NCBI GenBank assembly: GCA_003260075.1
Contig: QLIY01000639.1
Location: 25,987-89,986 of the forward strand
Direction of reading: 5' to 3'
Origin: Phallusia mammillata
Taxonomy: Eukaryota; Chordata; Ascidiacea; Phlebobranchia; Ascidiidae
DNA: 64,000 nt
Below the pieces are notes generated by a model. That model made no database searches. It worked only from the letters and a program-made list of their open reading frames with translations, and had not been told where the DNA came from. The position numbers and the translations under genes are program-made. Position 1 is the stretch's first letter. Every line of letters starts with the position of its first letter. This document shows, one piece after another, positions 32,601 to 43,748 of this stretch.

Positions 32601-35600
32601 GTATTGTAATATAATAAGTTACTGTTTGTGTAAATAGGAACCATAACTTTTTATCAAAACCATGAAACGAACCGCCGTTAAAAACTAAAAACGAATAAAA
32701 TTGGTCAAAAACTCTTCTGGGAAACGTTTAAAGGCACTTTAAAGACAAATTAAGTTTGACAAAAAAATGGCAAAGCAGCAAATACCAAAGACACTGTTTG
32801 CGCAATTAACAGTGCAGGACACAAGTTTTCTCTCGACGTTTACTTCAAACAGCGGGTAATTTACAGTCCATTACCAAAAATCGCACATCGATCGTGTTTA
32901 AATATAGCACGGGCCTTCAAAAGCGTTAAATAGCCTCTGTAGATTTGGTAAAGTCAACACCAAGGAGTTAAAACGGACTTCAGTATGTACAAGCGTCAAA
33001 CCAGGTCTGTCGCTCAGTGAAGTCGAAAATACACAAGTCGGAAAGGGCAGGGTCTTCCAACCCGATGCAAATCATATTACCGGTCGTTTATTTCTGTATT
33101 CGGTCGCTTACGAAACACCAATGTAATTATTTCTTAGCTTAGCGGCATAGTTCAAACGGAAAACATAATAAAGGAAAATAAAGGAAATCAAATTGACATC
33201 ATAAACTTGGGACGAGTAAAAAACAGAAACTGGTTTGATTGTTTAAACTGTTAAGTGTTAGAAGGCAATACACAACAAATTAAAGCATTTTTTCCCCTTG
33301 TTTGCGTTTGACGATTTTTATACATTTAAGATACAAAAAAAAACTTTTTTTAATGGTTAGTTACACTTAATTAGCGTTTTTGCAGAGAATTGGAAAATTA
33401 GCAATACTACACCTAGGCCTGAAAGGAGCTGGATCCAAAATAAAGTTGCAATTAAGCTTGCAGATAAAGAATACATTCCATTGCAGTCGTTTAAACAATC
33501 GCTATTGTGACGTGTTAAATGAGCTTGAAGTGTGGCTTTAAAGCATGTTTAATAAATATAAATACATAGCGAGCACGACTTAAGCGGTCAAAACTAATGT
33601 AAAGCATGGTTTAGACTTATTTGACACCTTGCCTAAAGGTTTATTGTGAAAAATATGTAAAGTTAAATGTTAGCCAAAAAAGTATTTTAAACAACCTTTT
33701 TGTCAGTTTTGTTCAAAAACAAAAGTTCTAAAATAAAACGTTTTTAAACGGGTGCAACTGATGTGGCCTTCATATCACTGATGATGGCATGGTCTCCGAA
33801 GACAAAAAGAAAAAAGGAAATGTATAAAGTGGTTAAGTAACCTTTCCACGTTCAAACAAACTAGGAATCAAAGGACACACAACTTATAGAGATGACCAAC
33901 ATGTCGCATTCGTAATTACAATTAAATGCCAAGCCTATGTCTGTTGTCATTGGAGACGAATGAATGCCCCGAGGCAAGATTTATTGAAGTTTAAGTTTGT
34001 TTTGATTAGATAAGGGAAGATTAAGTTTCAAATTCACTGTCCTAAACGTCATCTATAGCTATTCACACACAAATTTTTCGATTTATTGAGAAATAAACGG
34101 CTCAAATAGACGCAAAAAGCGACACGCGTTATTATTCAAACGTTTCGGCAAATGCTCATCTCATCATCAGTAATATCACGGTTATTTTCTTTATTAAACT
34201 TATAAACAGGTCCGTGTATAGGGGTACAAATTATTCGGTTTCTGTATACAGGCTTAAGTAGCTATTGTCAATCCAGTGTAACATTGACATATCTTTGGGG
34301 TAAATATAAGGAGTTATATGTATTGAAATTCCATAAAAAATAGAAAAAATCCGCATAGTCATGCAAACACGCTACAAAGCAGTGGTTCTTAACCTTTTTT
34401 CCTTGCTGCAGCCCTTTCAAATCACCAACCAATTTTCGCCCCCCTTCTGTAATTGCTTGATAAATAGACCTAACCAACCCTAATGATTTGGCATCCCCGC
34501 AACCCCTATAAACAGTTCTCGTGCACCCCTGGTTAAGAACCCCTGCTATAAACATACTGTTATTATGCTCAGTACTGACAAGTAACGTAACTAATTTTCG
34601 AAAATTGCCAAGGGGTGAAACGAAACAAAAGGCTTTGGACCTTTTGGACTAAAGCAATTCCAACAGAATTGAAAATTTGAAATATTAAATGCATGGCAAA
34701 TTAGAGTTATCTAAAACCTATCGCGACGGGCGGTTTTACATTAAACAATTTTTCGATGAAGTTATAACAAATGTCAATATATTTGACACTTCTACTCATC
34801 AAGTAATACTTTGAACGCTTACCTTTCATTTCGGTTTTGACAAATAAGGTACAAAAACACTGATAGTTGTTTTCTGTTTTGAGAATGCTTGCCTCGATCA
34901 AAGCGAAGGCCAAAGAATTCAAAATTTAATTTCAATTCGCGTATAAAATTGAATTATTCTGGACGACTCCTGACAAAGCATATCATTAATCATTAAAAAA
35001 GGGGATCTTTTTGATCACACCTTAGCTCGGTTACATACATTTGAATAGGATTCTGCAAAGAATTTCACAAAACGTAAAGTCAGCATTTAGAACATGGCTC
35101 TATAGTTATAAAGCGGCAATTGAGAAAGGCGTTTTCTTCAAAAGTCGCATTAGCCAACAGTTGAATTGCAACACAAAATATATTGACTGCATAAGGTTGC
35201 ATAAGCCCAACAGGTGAAAAACAACAGACAAAAGGCGTTATGTATTGATTTTTTAAATCGAACTCTTTCACTGTGCGTTTAAACGGACATTTTCTACAAA
35301 ATACAATTTTGAAAGAGGATGGCTTTTCAGTAACCGTTACTTGTGTGAAAATGTGAACAATGTGGGGTCTGTTTTTGAGTCGATGACCTGTTATTTCCTT
35401 TTGACACGTGCGTTACGCACTACTGGGCACGCAAAATGCAGGCAATTTAGCCCCTGAAGTGATGTAGGACATTTGTATCATTGCGAAACTAAACTGTGTA
35501 CCAATTTTACTTAGCTATGGGGTGAGAGGTAAGTCTATTGGTGACGAAATACGTAATGGCAACGCATAGTGTCCTATAACAACGTATTACTAAGCTACCA

Positions 35601-35898
35601 GTACGGAGCTACTGTCATTACAAAGAAACATGCTACATTAGGATTTCTTCAGCTTGTTTGTTTCACCACCAACTTTACTATCGCTAAAATGTTCTAAAAT
35701 TAAGAAGCATTTTTTCCTTTAAGCATAAACAAATGTATTGCATTACTTAAACGCGCACTAACTACCGATTTTTTCAAACTGTCGACCCTTACGGATTAAT
35801 AAACCTGGCTTTAGACATAAAACTACACCCGTTGTCCACTACGTATGAAGTACGTTACCTTCACTGGACGACCGCAATTTATCACCGCCGTTTTCCAT
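26677..35898 (-). CDS. Glutaminase-family protein (GLS-like), predicted catalytically dead
   Basis: Exons are 35859-35898, 30684-32389 (contains an allelic duplication), 30256-30385, 29693-29831, 29306-29424, 28511-28686, 27912-28117, 27318-27409, 27040-27174 and 26677-26754. Without the duplicated part the product has about 868 residues. About 420 N-terminal residues are low-complexity, rich in Asn, Ser, Asp and Glu. An EF-hand-like region follows (SKGICLSDPRLKESF, human STGLRTSDPRLKECM). The glutaminase domain begins at SFSVCTVDGQRLSFGD. It aligns ungapped with human GLS over several blocks, yet key residues differ: Ser286 is kept (NSC), Lys289 is Ser, Asn335 is Lys, Glu381 is Arg, Asn388 is Glu, Tyr466 is Lys and Val484 is Glu; Tyr414 is kept. 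The C-terminal ankyrin repeats are absent. A non-catalytic, perhaps scaffolding, role is inferred. The intron after 27040 uses a GC donor. Confidence 0.85.
27475..27780. repeat. Three-unit tandem repeat, ~115-120 bp period
   Basis: Units start near 27475, 27596 and 27699. Each contains 'acacaagcttcc/acaagctccc', 'acaatgaggaccaat' and 'caacatta' words, and the first two also have 'acaccagtttatgtg'. They lie in an intron of the GLS-like gene. The divergence is too great for an assembly duplication and there is no G/C spacer, so this is a genuine old repeat. Confidence 0.7.
29985..30190 (-). mobile_element. tRNA-derived SINE copy 2
   Basis: On the minus strand it reads from 'cagctgagtgtttgtgcta' through GGGCTCTAATCC (B-box-like), then 'cttgtgtttcccc', 'gacattgctcaa' and 'ggttggactgaatt'. 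The order and spacing match the copy at 26217-26400. It lies in an intron of the GLS-like gene. Confidence 0.7.
31967..32380. repeat. Allelic duplication around a 10-C spacer inside a GLS-like exon
   Basis: Copies at about 31967-32168 and 32179-32380 flank ten C (32169-32178) and encode two versions of the same N-terminal segment (SDVTKDARYDTFLDL and SDVTKDTRYDTFLDL). They differ by several substitutions and an in-frame indel. Splitting the exon this way would break the frame (the run reads as Gly codons on the minus strand), so a real transcript should have one copy. Confidence 0.85.
32400..35858. other. First intron of the GLS-like gene
   Basis: About 3.5 kb with no coding support. It holds the dispersed repeat at 33735-33800 and 34075-34190 and the hAT-like MITE at 34380-34545. 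The rest is AT-rich. Confidence 0.55.
34380..34545. mobile_element. Short hAT-like MITE (166 bp)
   Basis: Ends are cagtggttcttaacctttt and cctggttaagaacccctg. The flanking 8-mers CTACAAAG and CTATAAAC match at 6 of 8 positions. A family member of 168 bp is at 37308-37475 in the opposite orientation. Confidence 0.75.
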
Positions 35899-35921
35899 CC
35901 TTCCGCCGGTTTGCCCTTCTA

Positions 35922-35960
35922 TGACGTCACTGACGTAATCACGTGACCTCGCCCACGTCA
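35922..35960. promoter_or_regulatory. CRE/E-box cluster just upstream of the GLS-like start
   Basis: Within 40 bases, 24-62 bases upstream of the ATG, there are a full palindromic TGACGTCA (35922-35929), a TGACGTAA variant (35931-35938), TCACGTGA with a CACGTG E-box (35939-35946) and CACGTCA (35954-35960). This looks like a CREB/ATF plus bHLH-zip control region or proximal promoter. Binding is inferred from sequence only. Another TGACGTCA lies at about 36305. Confidence 0.6.
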
Positions 35961-36106
35961 CTTGCCGGTGTCGGTGCGTCGCATTTTGTCGGAACGGCCG
36001 CGGAGTCAAGAAACAGTCTCGGTTGCGGTTTATTCCCAGAGTCAAAATTCTCGCTTCCGTCAATACTGGCTCCCTCGCGCTCACTGAGCCGTTACCTCTA
36101 ACCTTT

Positions 36107-36108
<2 letters not shown>

Positions 36109-36146
<38 letters not shown>
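36109..36146. repeat. 38-bp poly-C tract
   Basis: Thirty-eight C in a row interrupt GC-rich sequence upstream of the GLS-like start. It is longer than the ten-base spacers and no flank duplication is obvious. It may be a stacked spacer or a true homopolymer. Confidence 0.7.
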
Positions 36147-36147
<1 letters not shown>

Positions 36148-37069
36148 AGCGAACAGCTGCCGTTGCCTTTCTTCCACGCGCTCTCTCGTTCGCCCTTTTT
36201 CCAAGCGAACATGCCGCTGCTCTCTCGTTTTTTGTTCAAGGCCAATTTCGTCCGCAACACTTTGGGCTTTGCTATGACGGCTTTTGCGTCATCATCACTC
36301 AGTGTGACGTCACAAGGACGTTGTTTCGAAGAGTCTGAAATCCATTGCTAAAAATAAAACGCTTTTGATCAAAATTATTTCCCTTTTACAACGAAAATCA
36401 CAACAAAATATGCCTGTAGCATAAAAACACAAAACTGTACTAAAACAGTTTGCGTGTTCATTTCTTTAATTATTCATTTTCGGTTTCTGGCGCCAATTCA
36501 ACCAAACATGCAAATTTAATTCAGGCACTTGAACTTTCACTGTGTTTAGAAGGGAGCCCCACAGATTTAATTTATAGCAGTAAGAAATCTGTTTCCCTAA
36601 AACAACACTAAAAACTGTAACTGGTAAACATATTTAGGGGCTTCTGAACCGAGGGCAATTTAACCTTCAGCACGGAAAATTAAAATCACCAATAAGGAAA
36701 TTTATAAGCGAGGTACACAAAACACAACCGATTAAGCAATAAATATGGTCATGAACTACTGCTGTTTAACCAATGTAAATTAATGAAAATGATCCCCCCC
36801 CCCCAGTAAGAAATCTGTTTCCCTAAAACAACACTAAAAACTGTAACTGGTGAACATCTTTGGGGGCTTCTGACCCGAGGGCAATTTAACCTTCAGGATA
36901 GGAAATTTAAATCACCAATAAGCTAATTTTATAAGCGAGGTACACAAAACACAACCGATTAAGCAATAAAGATGGTCATCAACTACTGCTGTTTAACCAA
37001 TGTAAATTAATGAAAATGAAAACTCGTATTCCAAAAACAAACTATGGAACACAATATACGGATCTGTTC

Positions 37070-37140
37070 ATAAGTTTAATGGTGAAAATAACAGCCCTTT
37101 TCACGTCTATATGGGCCGTTATTTTCACCATTACAAACAA
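37070..37140. repeat. Inverted repeat of the 'aatggtgaaaataac' word
   Basis: aatggtgaaaataac at about 37078-37092 is mirrored by gttattttcaccatt about 30 bases later, giving a 15-bp hairpin. The same word ends the dispersed repeat at 9942-10060 and 53620-53670, so this looks like two such ends joined head-to-head. Confidence 0.65.
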
Positions 37141-37307
37141 ACTAATTCGTGTAAAACCAGTTTTTCTTCGAGTTTTTCCAAATGATAGCGCCGGTTCCCT
37201 ATTCGAATAGAATGTAATAAAACCCCAAAACTTCCCTCAGCTTGAACAAAGAATATGACCGCAAGTATTAACGATCTAAGAGTGTCTATGTTAAGCAGTA
37301 TATATAC

Positions 37308-37475
37308 CAGGGGTTCTTAACCAGGGGTGCGAGAACTGTTCCTAGGGAGTGCGGGGGATGCTGAATCATTAAGGTTGGTTAGGTCTATTCTATTTAAGCA
37401 ATTACAGTAGGGGGAGCGAAAATTGGTTGCTGATTTGAAAGGGGTGCAGCAAGGAAAAAATGTTAAGAACCACTG
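37308..37475. mobile_element. Short hAT-like MITE (168 bp), second member
   Basis: Ends are caggggttcttaaccagg and tgttaagaaccactg. Flanks are GTATATAC and ATCTATAC (6 of 8). It belongs to the same family as 34380-34545. Confidence 0.75.
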
Positions 37476-39229
37476 ATCTATACCTTCTCAACAGACAATT
37501 TGTTCACTAACGAACCCTGCTTGACGAAGTAAATTACTGAATATTCAAGCACGTTTTCAAGAAACAAACTCACATAGTGTATAAACTTAAGAAAAACACA
37601 TATTTGTGTAGAACCAATATGAAAGTTTTCTAATGGTTGCTTGCGAGCACAAACACGATAAAGCACATTATCCTGTGTTGCGTAGGTTCGGTTTTAATGA
37701 TTTTTTAATTGCCCACTTTAAAATCCTGTCTGAGCTGGGTTTAAACATGTTTTGTAAAACTCTGAAACAAGCCTGTCGCGACTGACTAAACGAAACGTGC
37801 ACATCAAAATATTCCATCCCTAATCCAGTTTGGTAAAGTGCTAAAATACAAAACTTCGCGCTATATCGAACAATTCTTTACGGTTTGACAAGCGTTAATC
37901 AAGGGTAAAAAATCATCACACACACTTTATTTTCTGAGGCAAGGTAAAAATGTATCATACATCAGCCGGTTCGCACCTGTTCTATAGAAACGAAATTGTA
38001 TGAGATCAGCAAACCGGTTAGCATTACTGGTTCTGTCAATGGACTTTTCGTAACAGAACCGGCTGAAAAAAATTTGAATCCCACCATTGAATCAAACGTT
38101 ACTACCTCTCGAAAAAAGCCTTTCTCGACCTAAATCAAGCGCGTTGGATCATTTTGAGCATATTTCTAATACACGGCATTACTTTTTTTTATTCTCAAAT
38201 ATGTTACTGAAGAAACTCAGCACCTAATCTGTTAATTTAACGAGTAACAAGTGATTACCTTAAATGCAATGAACACAGAGTATGTCGAAAAAACACAAAT
38301 CGAATCGAAATTAACAACAATTATCCTTAAAAAAGTACCGATAGAAAGGAGCCGAACCGCAGTTCTTCTTAACTGCAAAGGGTAACTAAGATTTCACTAA
38401 AAATAATCTTCTCCTAATTCTCTAAGAAACTATGATTACAACATAGGTCAGAAAACAATACACAATTCAAAAACTGAAACGAGCTTTAAAGGCACCCCCA
38501 TTTTTCTCCTTCGCGGATGAATGCATTACGAACTATCTAAAACCATAGTTAAAAAAGTCACAAATTTAACACAACGAATGTGGCAAGACAGGCGGAAAAA
38601 TTCAGCTAATTCGTCCTGTTAACACCGCAAGCAGAAACGGACGATGCGTCTTGAAAAGTTAATGAAAAGTATTGATTACGACAGGACCAGCACAGCTACA
38701 AGTCGAACCGCCATTCAAGCTATTGATCAATAGACAATGGATTAGAATTAACAACAATGGCTGCTGTACAACAGGATAGTTGGCTGTAATCAACAAACTG
38801 GAATTAGGTTGTACACATTCTTTGTTGTGGTTTCTTAAATGTCCGCCTATCTTTTAAACGCGGAATATATGATTTCTATGTTAAAACTAGAAGGGTGGCT
38901 TAGCACATTTTGTCATTGCACATAAACTATAACCTATTTTAAAACATTCATATATTTCCTCTGCTTATTTTATATTGGGTCCTACATTATCCACCTTCTT
39001 TTATAACCTTAGTTGCTTCTGCAGGCAGAAACTCATGGGTCCCCACACATGCAAAGTTAAAAATAATGCATTTCAAGAGATAACCATGAGAAAGTCGGGT
39101 GTTGTAAGGTAAAACACAGTGATCGGCACTGGGCTTAAATAATAATACTATGTAGAATACAAACTATAAAATTAGATTCACCCCAGATATTGTTTGAAGT
39201 ATGTCCTATTTAACGTTTTAAAAAACTGA

Positions 39230-40600
39230 CCCATTTTAGGGGGCTAGTAGGGCAACTAATTGGGTTCGACACACAAACTAAAAAATATATAAAAACCACA
39301 ATGACTCAATCAATAGTACTGCAAAATTTCAGCCCAATCCGCCAATGTTTAAAATTTCGACCACTAGAGGTGTTTTGAGCAACAACCGTTAATGTTTCTG
39401 ACGTCATAGGGCTGTTAACAAGCCCCTAACTGCCATGGCGCAAAAACGACCACCAAGCAACCCACCAACGAGCAACATACAACTGGTTGCCCTTGTAACA
39501 CTATTGCGCCAAAGAAATCTTTCGTTTGTGGTGCCCAGTAACATACAAATACGTTTTACACTTTAGGGGCTTGTGGGGTAAATGTTAGGACTACAGGGTT
39601 GAACACAACAATCGACACCTATAAATGGCATACTATACAAGAAATCCAAATTTCAGCCAATTCTGACACTGTTTAAAAACACACCCATTTTAGGGGGCTA
39701 GCGGGGTAAATACTGGGGTTATCAACAAAAACAAAGTGGGATGCACATCTACATGAATATATCTACCATCTGTGTAAATTTCAGCCAAATCCATCAAACA
39801 TTTGATGGAAAAACGAGTCGGACAAACTTTGGGAAGAAAAAAAAGAAAAAAAAACAAAAAAACAAAAAAACAATTTGAGTAAAATCAATATGTGTCATGA
39901 TTTTTCATTTTTATCAGTGCAACGCGCTTAGTGGATTTTTGGTTGGTTTTTCTCGTGGCAAAGCAGAAACACTTGCGCGTATCCTTGGGTAATTTTTTAA
40001 TCGTTAGTTTATTTTAACTTTAGGCTTTATTCGCAAAAACGATATTGCAAATATTCACAAATCGCCGTAGCAAAATGGCCTAATTGTTTCCTTTTAAGAC
40101 TCTTTGCATTGGCGCAGGGGGGGGGGTAATTAGGGAGAAATATATCATTAAATTCCCTTGTCGCTGTATTCTGTTCTAATTCTAACTACCAGGATTTATT
40201 CCACCCCCCATTTGCCCAACTATTCTCCAGCACCCCTTTATTACTGTAAACGCCCCAAGAGTGTTGAAGCCTGGTACTTTAAGAACCACAAGTTAAAAAC
40301 CAAGATGAACAAATTCATTACTGGGATCAGCTCCGAAGCAACTATGCAGACCAACGATCATGACACAATCATCGATAAATCACAGTACGCCAGGCCCATT
40401 GAAGGCGCCGGGGGGGGGGTGGCTAGCGGGGTAAATACTGGGGTTACAAACAAAGTGGGATGCACATCTACATACCTATATCTACCATCTGTGTACAAAT
40501 TTCAGCGAAATCCATCAAACATTTCATGGAAAAACGAGTCGGACAAACTTTGGGGAGAAAAAAACAGAAAACAAAACAAAAAAACAACAAAACAATTTGA
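39230..40600. repeat. Dispersed/tandem repeat with 'gggggctagYggggtaaat' units, plus two 10-G spacers
   Basis: Related units begin near 39231, 39545 and 39690, with words like 'ttttagggggctag' and 'cagccaaatccatcaaa'. The last ends in an A-rich tail after 'aaaacgagtcggacaaactt', as a retroposon might. A copy of the last unit follows the spacer at 40410-40419. Between the spacers (40117-40126 and 40410-40419) lies an orphan segment whose partner is at about 40950-41240, so the order is X, Y, X', Y'. Confidence 0.6.
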
Positions 40601-41388
40601 GTAAAATCAATATGTGTCATGATTTTTAATGATTTTTCATTTTTATCAGTGCAACGCGCTTAGTGGATTTTGGTTGGTTAAAGCAAAATGGCCTAATTGT
40701 TTCCTTTTAAGACTCTTTGCATTGGCGCAAAGTATCTCTCAAAATTAACACCAAAGAGACATTTGATTTGCCGATTTAAACATAACCCTGTGTTTCGATG
40801 TACGTCAAATTTCAAAACACACCCATAATGCAAAAAATCTCAATGACAGTTTGAGCTTATATACGCTGACACCAGTTTAGCACTTTCGGATTTAAATGTT
40901 ACAAGTAGTGAATATTACAAAAACATTTTACCAACTTGCTTATGCTGGATAATTAGGGAGAAATATATCACTAAATTCCCTTGTCGCTATATTCTGTTCT
41001 CATTCTAACTACCAGGATATATTCCACCCCCATTTGCCCAACTATTCTTCAGCACCCCTTTGTTACTGCAAACGCCCCAGAGTGTTGAAGCCTGGTACTT
41101 TAAGAACCATGAGTTAAAAACCAAGATGAACATAAATTCATAACTGGGATCAGCCCTGAAGCGTCTATTCTATGCAGACCAGCGATCACGACACAATCAT
41201 CGATAAATCACAGTACGCCAGGCCCATTGAAGGCGCCATACCGAATCAGCCGGTCACCAAGCATTCACCACCATGAGTGAGTTAAAAAACAGCGCACTTT
41301 GTTTTTATAGGTCGTACATTTTAGCAAATCACAAATAAATCAAAAACTATAAAACAAACAATTTATGCTCTGCATTGAAAACCCGCAC

Positions 41389-43748
41389 CTGTATGTCTTC
41401 CAAGTTGATTGCGCTCTCCCCTGACACCGTGTGACGACGTTTCACCCTAGCCTTACGGGATTTTCGAGTCCTCCTGGGCGTCAGCACGTGGTTATCACCC
41501 GAGGAGTCGCTGTCGGTCGCTCCGTTTTGCAAACTTTCTAAAAATGCACATGTTTTAAAATTAAACGCGTAAATGGCAGAAATAGACTTGATACTATTGT
41601 AAAAAAATCACAGCATGCCAGGCTCTCAAGCTTTGCAAGTAGGTAGATGAAGGTTAGAAAACCTAGACTGCGGTGGGATTCGAACCCACGACAGAAGCGT
41701 TTTAGTCCATTACTCTCCAAACTATTAAGTTGGATTTGTAAAAAAAACATGCGCTTTTTTGCAATCACAAATAATCGTGTAAAAATGCGCTCAGATTTAG
41801 CCGCAAAATTCTATTCACGATTTAAATTTTGTAATTAGGTCCGCATTCGAAATTAGAAAACCGCACAGGTCAGACAAAAACAAATTATCTAGTTACCTTT
41901 TGACAGATGGCAGGTCGGCCCTTCAAGAAACCGCTGAAAAATTGAATTTCCAACGTCGCAATGAGGTTTATCGATGTCACTGTTAATTTCTGGAATGACG
42001 TCTAATTTTGACCCGTTACCGTTTCCACGGTAACTGATGTGTTTGGGCGATGCAAGGTTTGACAGAGATCCGTTGCTAGGGGTTCCGACATCGTGGTTGG
42101 TCGCGAAAAGTAGTCTCAGCGCAGGCTCGTTTGCGTGGAAATTGGAATTTTCAGCCGCACACATTGCTGTGGCTGTTGTAACAAAACAAGAAATTTGTTA
42201 TGGATAACACGACATTTGTAAGACCACTCAGTTAAAAGAATATAAACTTATGATAGATTTACATATGAATTGCAGACAAAATGCCGTTTTAAAACGCATT
42301 TTTACTGACTGAAATGTACCACAGATGAAACAAAATGTTAAACTCATCTACAAAAAGGCAGAAATCGTTGCAGGATATATAAAAATTGATAACAGTATAT
42401 TTCATTTTTGTTAGTTCCGTTAGTGTCCACTGTGACTAAAAGTCAAAAACGCTATTGAAAAACAACACAAAGGAGATATCAAAGATTTCGTTTCGGCCTG
42501 ATTTGCCGATTTAAACAAAAAGTGCAGACAAATAAATTCCGAACCAAATATTTTGCAGCATCGTTCACATCAATTCGTTGCAATCGCTTTTGCCACCACC
42601 ACGAACCGATGTGAGAACAATCACGCATCTATCGTTGATCCCACGGTCATGCTCGAGCGATTCTATTATTGTGATGTCAGAATAGCTGGTTTTGTTACGC
42701 GATTGTGGGGGGGGGGGTCATAAACATTCCGAACCAAATATTTTGCAAGGTCGTTCACATCAATTCGTCGCAATCGCTTTTGCCACCACCACGAACCGAT
42801 GTGAGAATAATCACGCATCTATCGTTGATCCCACGGTCATGCTCGAGGGATTCTATTATTGTGATGTCAGAATAGCTGGTTTTGTTACGCGATTGTGGGT
42901 AACGTTACCCTTGAGGAGTAAGAGCGTGGGGCGCCATTGGGGGTCATGTTTTACACCAAAATCGCGCGTAAACCCTGCTCACTAAAGAAATGGGGTGGAA
43001 TTGCAGACCCAACCTTTTGTGACGTCATAACGCCTTTGATTCGTCAAAAATGCTTGTATTTAAAGGTCAAATTTCTGGAATATTCTTGAGGCTTTTGTCA
43101 TCAAGAATGTAGTAGCGGGATTTAAATAAAACCAAATAGGTCAATGCATTTAACATCAGAAGTTTGGAAATATGTTTGTTTCTGTTAAAAATTAAATGCG
43201 CAACTGTTAATTAAAACAAACACTTCAGCAAAATCGAGTCGGTAACAAAAACTGGTTAAAAATAGAAATCTTGTCTTTTTTCTACAGTTTGAAAACGCTT
43301 AAAAAATACATATTATTAGTCACAGTAAAAAAACAGTGAACTGTGTTGCAAGAATAAGTCCGAATGCAAAAAGTAAAAAAAAATAGTCGAATGCTACCAA
43401 ACCTAAATTTATCGTGAAAAACATCATTTCTTGTGCAAGTAAACTTATTTCGTAAAAAAAATATTTTGTGGCAATTGTTTTGCCAGGAAACAAATCGTGA
43501 TAGGCATGAGTTCACAGCGTTACACATGACTGCACAGCGCAATGACGATGTAAAAAAAAAACAAGACGACAGGCCGCGCGTGCCTCAAATACTGTGCAAA
43601 TGTGAAAAAAAATAGCTGTTCAAATCTTTTTACCTTTAACATCGGTGTGTAGCAAACTGGTAACCTGTACATCATGGTACCTTCGTCGCCACGGCAACCG
43701 ACGATTTCCACCGATGACGTCACTTCCGGGGCTTTTTCCGTCTTTCAT
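41389..43748 (-). CDS. Unrecognised gene, three in-frame exons, 3' continuation not found
   Basis: Three open segments join in frame through canonical splice sites: 43634-43748 (ATG at 43748, MKDGKSPGSDVIGGNRR), 41897-42172, and 41389-41537 (ending INLEDIQ before a GTGCGG donor, phase 0). Together they encode about 180 residues, polar and Ser/Asn/Gly-rich, with a strongly basic patch (PRRTRKSRKARVKRR) that could be a nuclear localisation or kinase-target site. I recognise no domain. Phase excludes a simple join to GLS-like exon 2, which needs a phase-1 donor, so it is probably a separate gene or an alternative 5' end. A short upstream ATG overlaps the start out of frame. An exon-2-only start at ATG 42164 is possible. 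Confidence 0.5.
41660..41725 (-). repeat. tRNA-like 3' fragment (B-box)
   Basis: The minus strand has ATGGACTAAAACGC followed by GTCGTGGGTTCGAATCCCAC and CGCAG, like the anticodon arm and T arm of a Ser/Leu-type tRNA. The 5' half is missing, so it is a tRNA-derived fragment, not a gene. A related fragment is at about 52995-53045. Confidence 0.6.
42536..42903. repeat. ~170-bp duplicated block around a G spacer
   Basis: Copies at about 42536-42706 and 42728-42903 flank a G run at 42707-42717. They differ by a few bases, for example gagaacaatc versus gagaataatc. No gene is interrupted. Confidence 0.85.

Larger units (their letters stand above)
35899..41388. other. Long non-coding region upstream of the GLS-like gene
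   Basis: About 5.5 kb with no recognised exon. It contains a 38-C tract (36109-36146), a 10-C spacer duplication (about 36578-36793 with 36804-37020), the MITE at 37308-37475, a repeat family at 39230-40600, two 10-G spacers at 40117 and 40410, and a dispersed repeat at about 41140-41280 that also occurs at 51905-51950 and 52900-52980. Confidence 0.55.

Noticed and set aside
35839-36277. Gly/Pro-rich frames over the poly-C tract
   Set aside because: They are translations of the 38-C homopolymer plus the GLS-like 5' region, with no conserved protein.
41660-41725. Possible tRNA gene
   Set aside because: Only an anticodon-arm-like and T-arm part is present; no acceptor or D-arm 5' half pairs with it. 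Treated as a tRNA-derived repeat.
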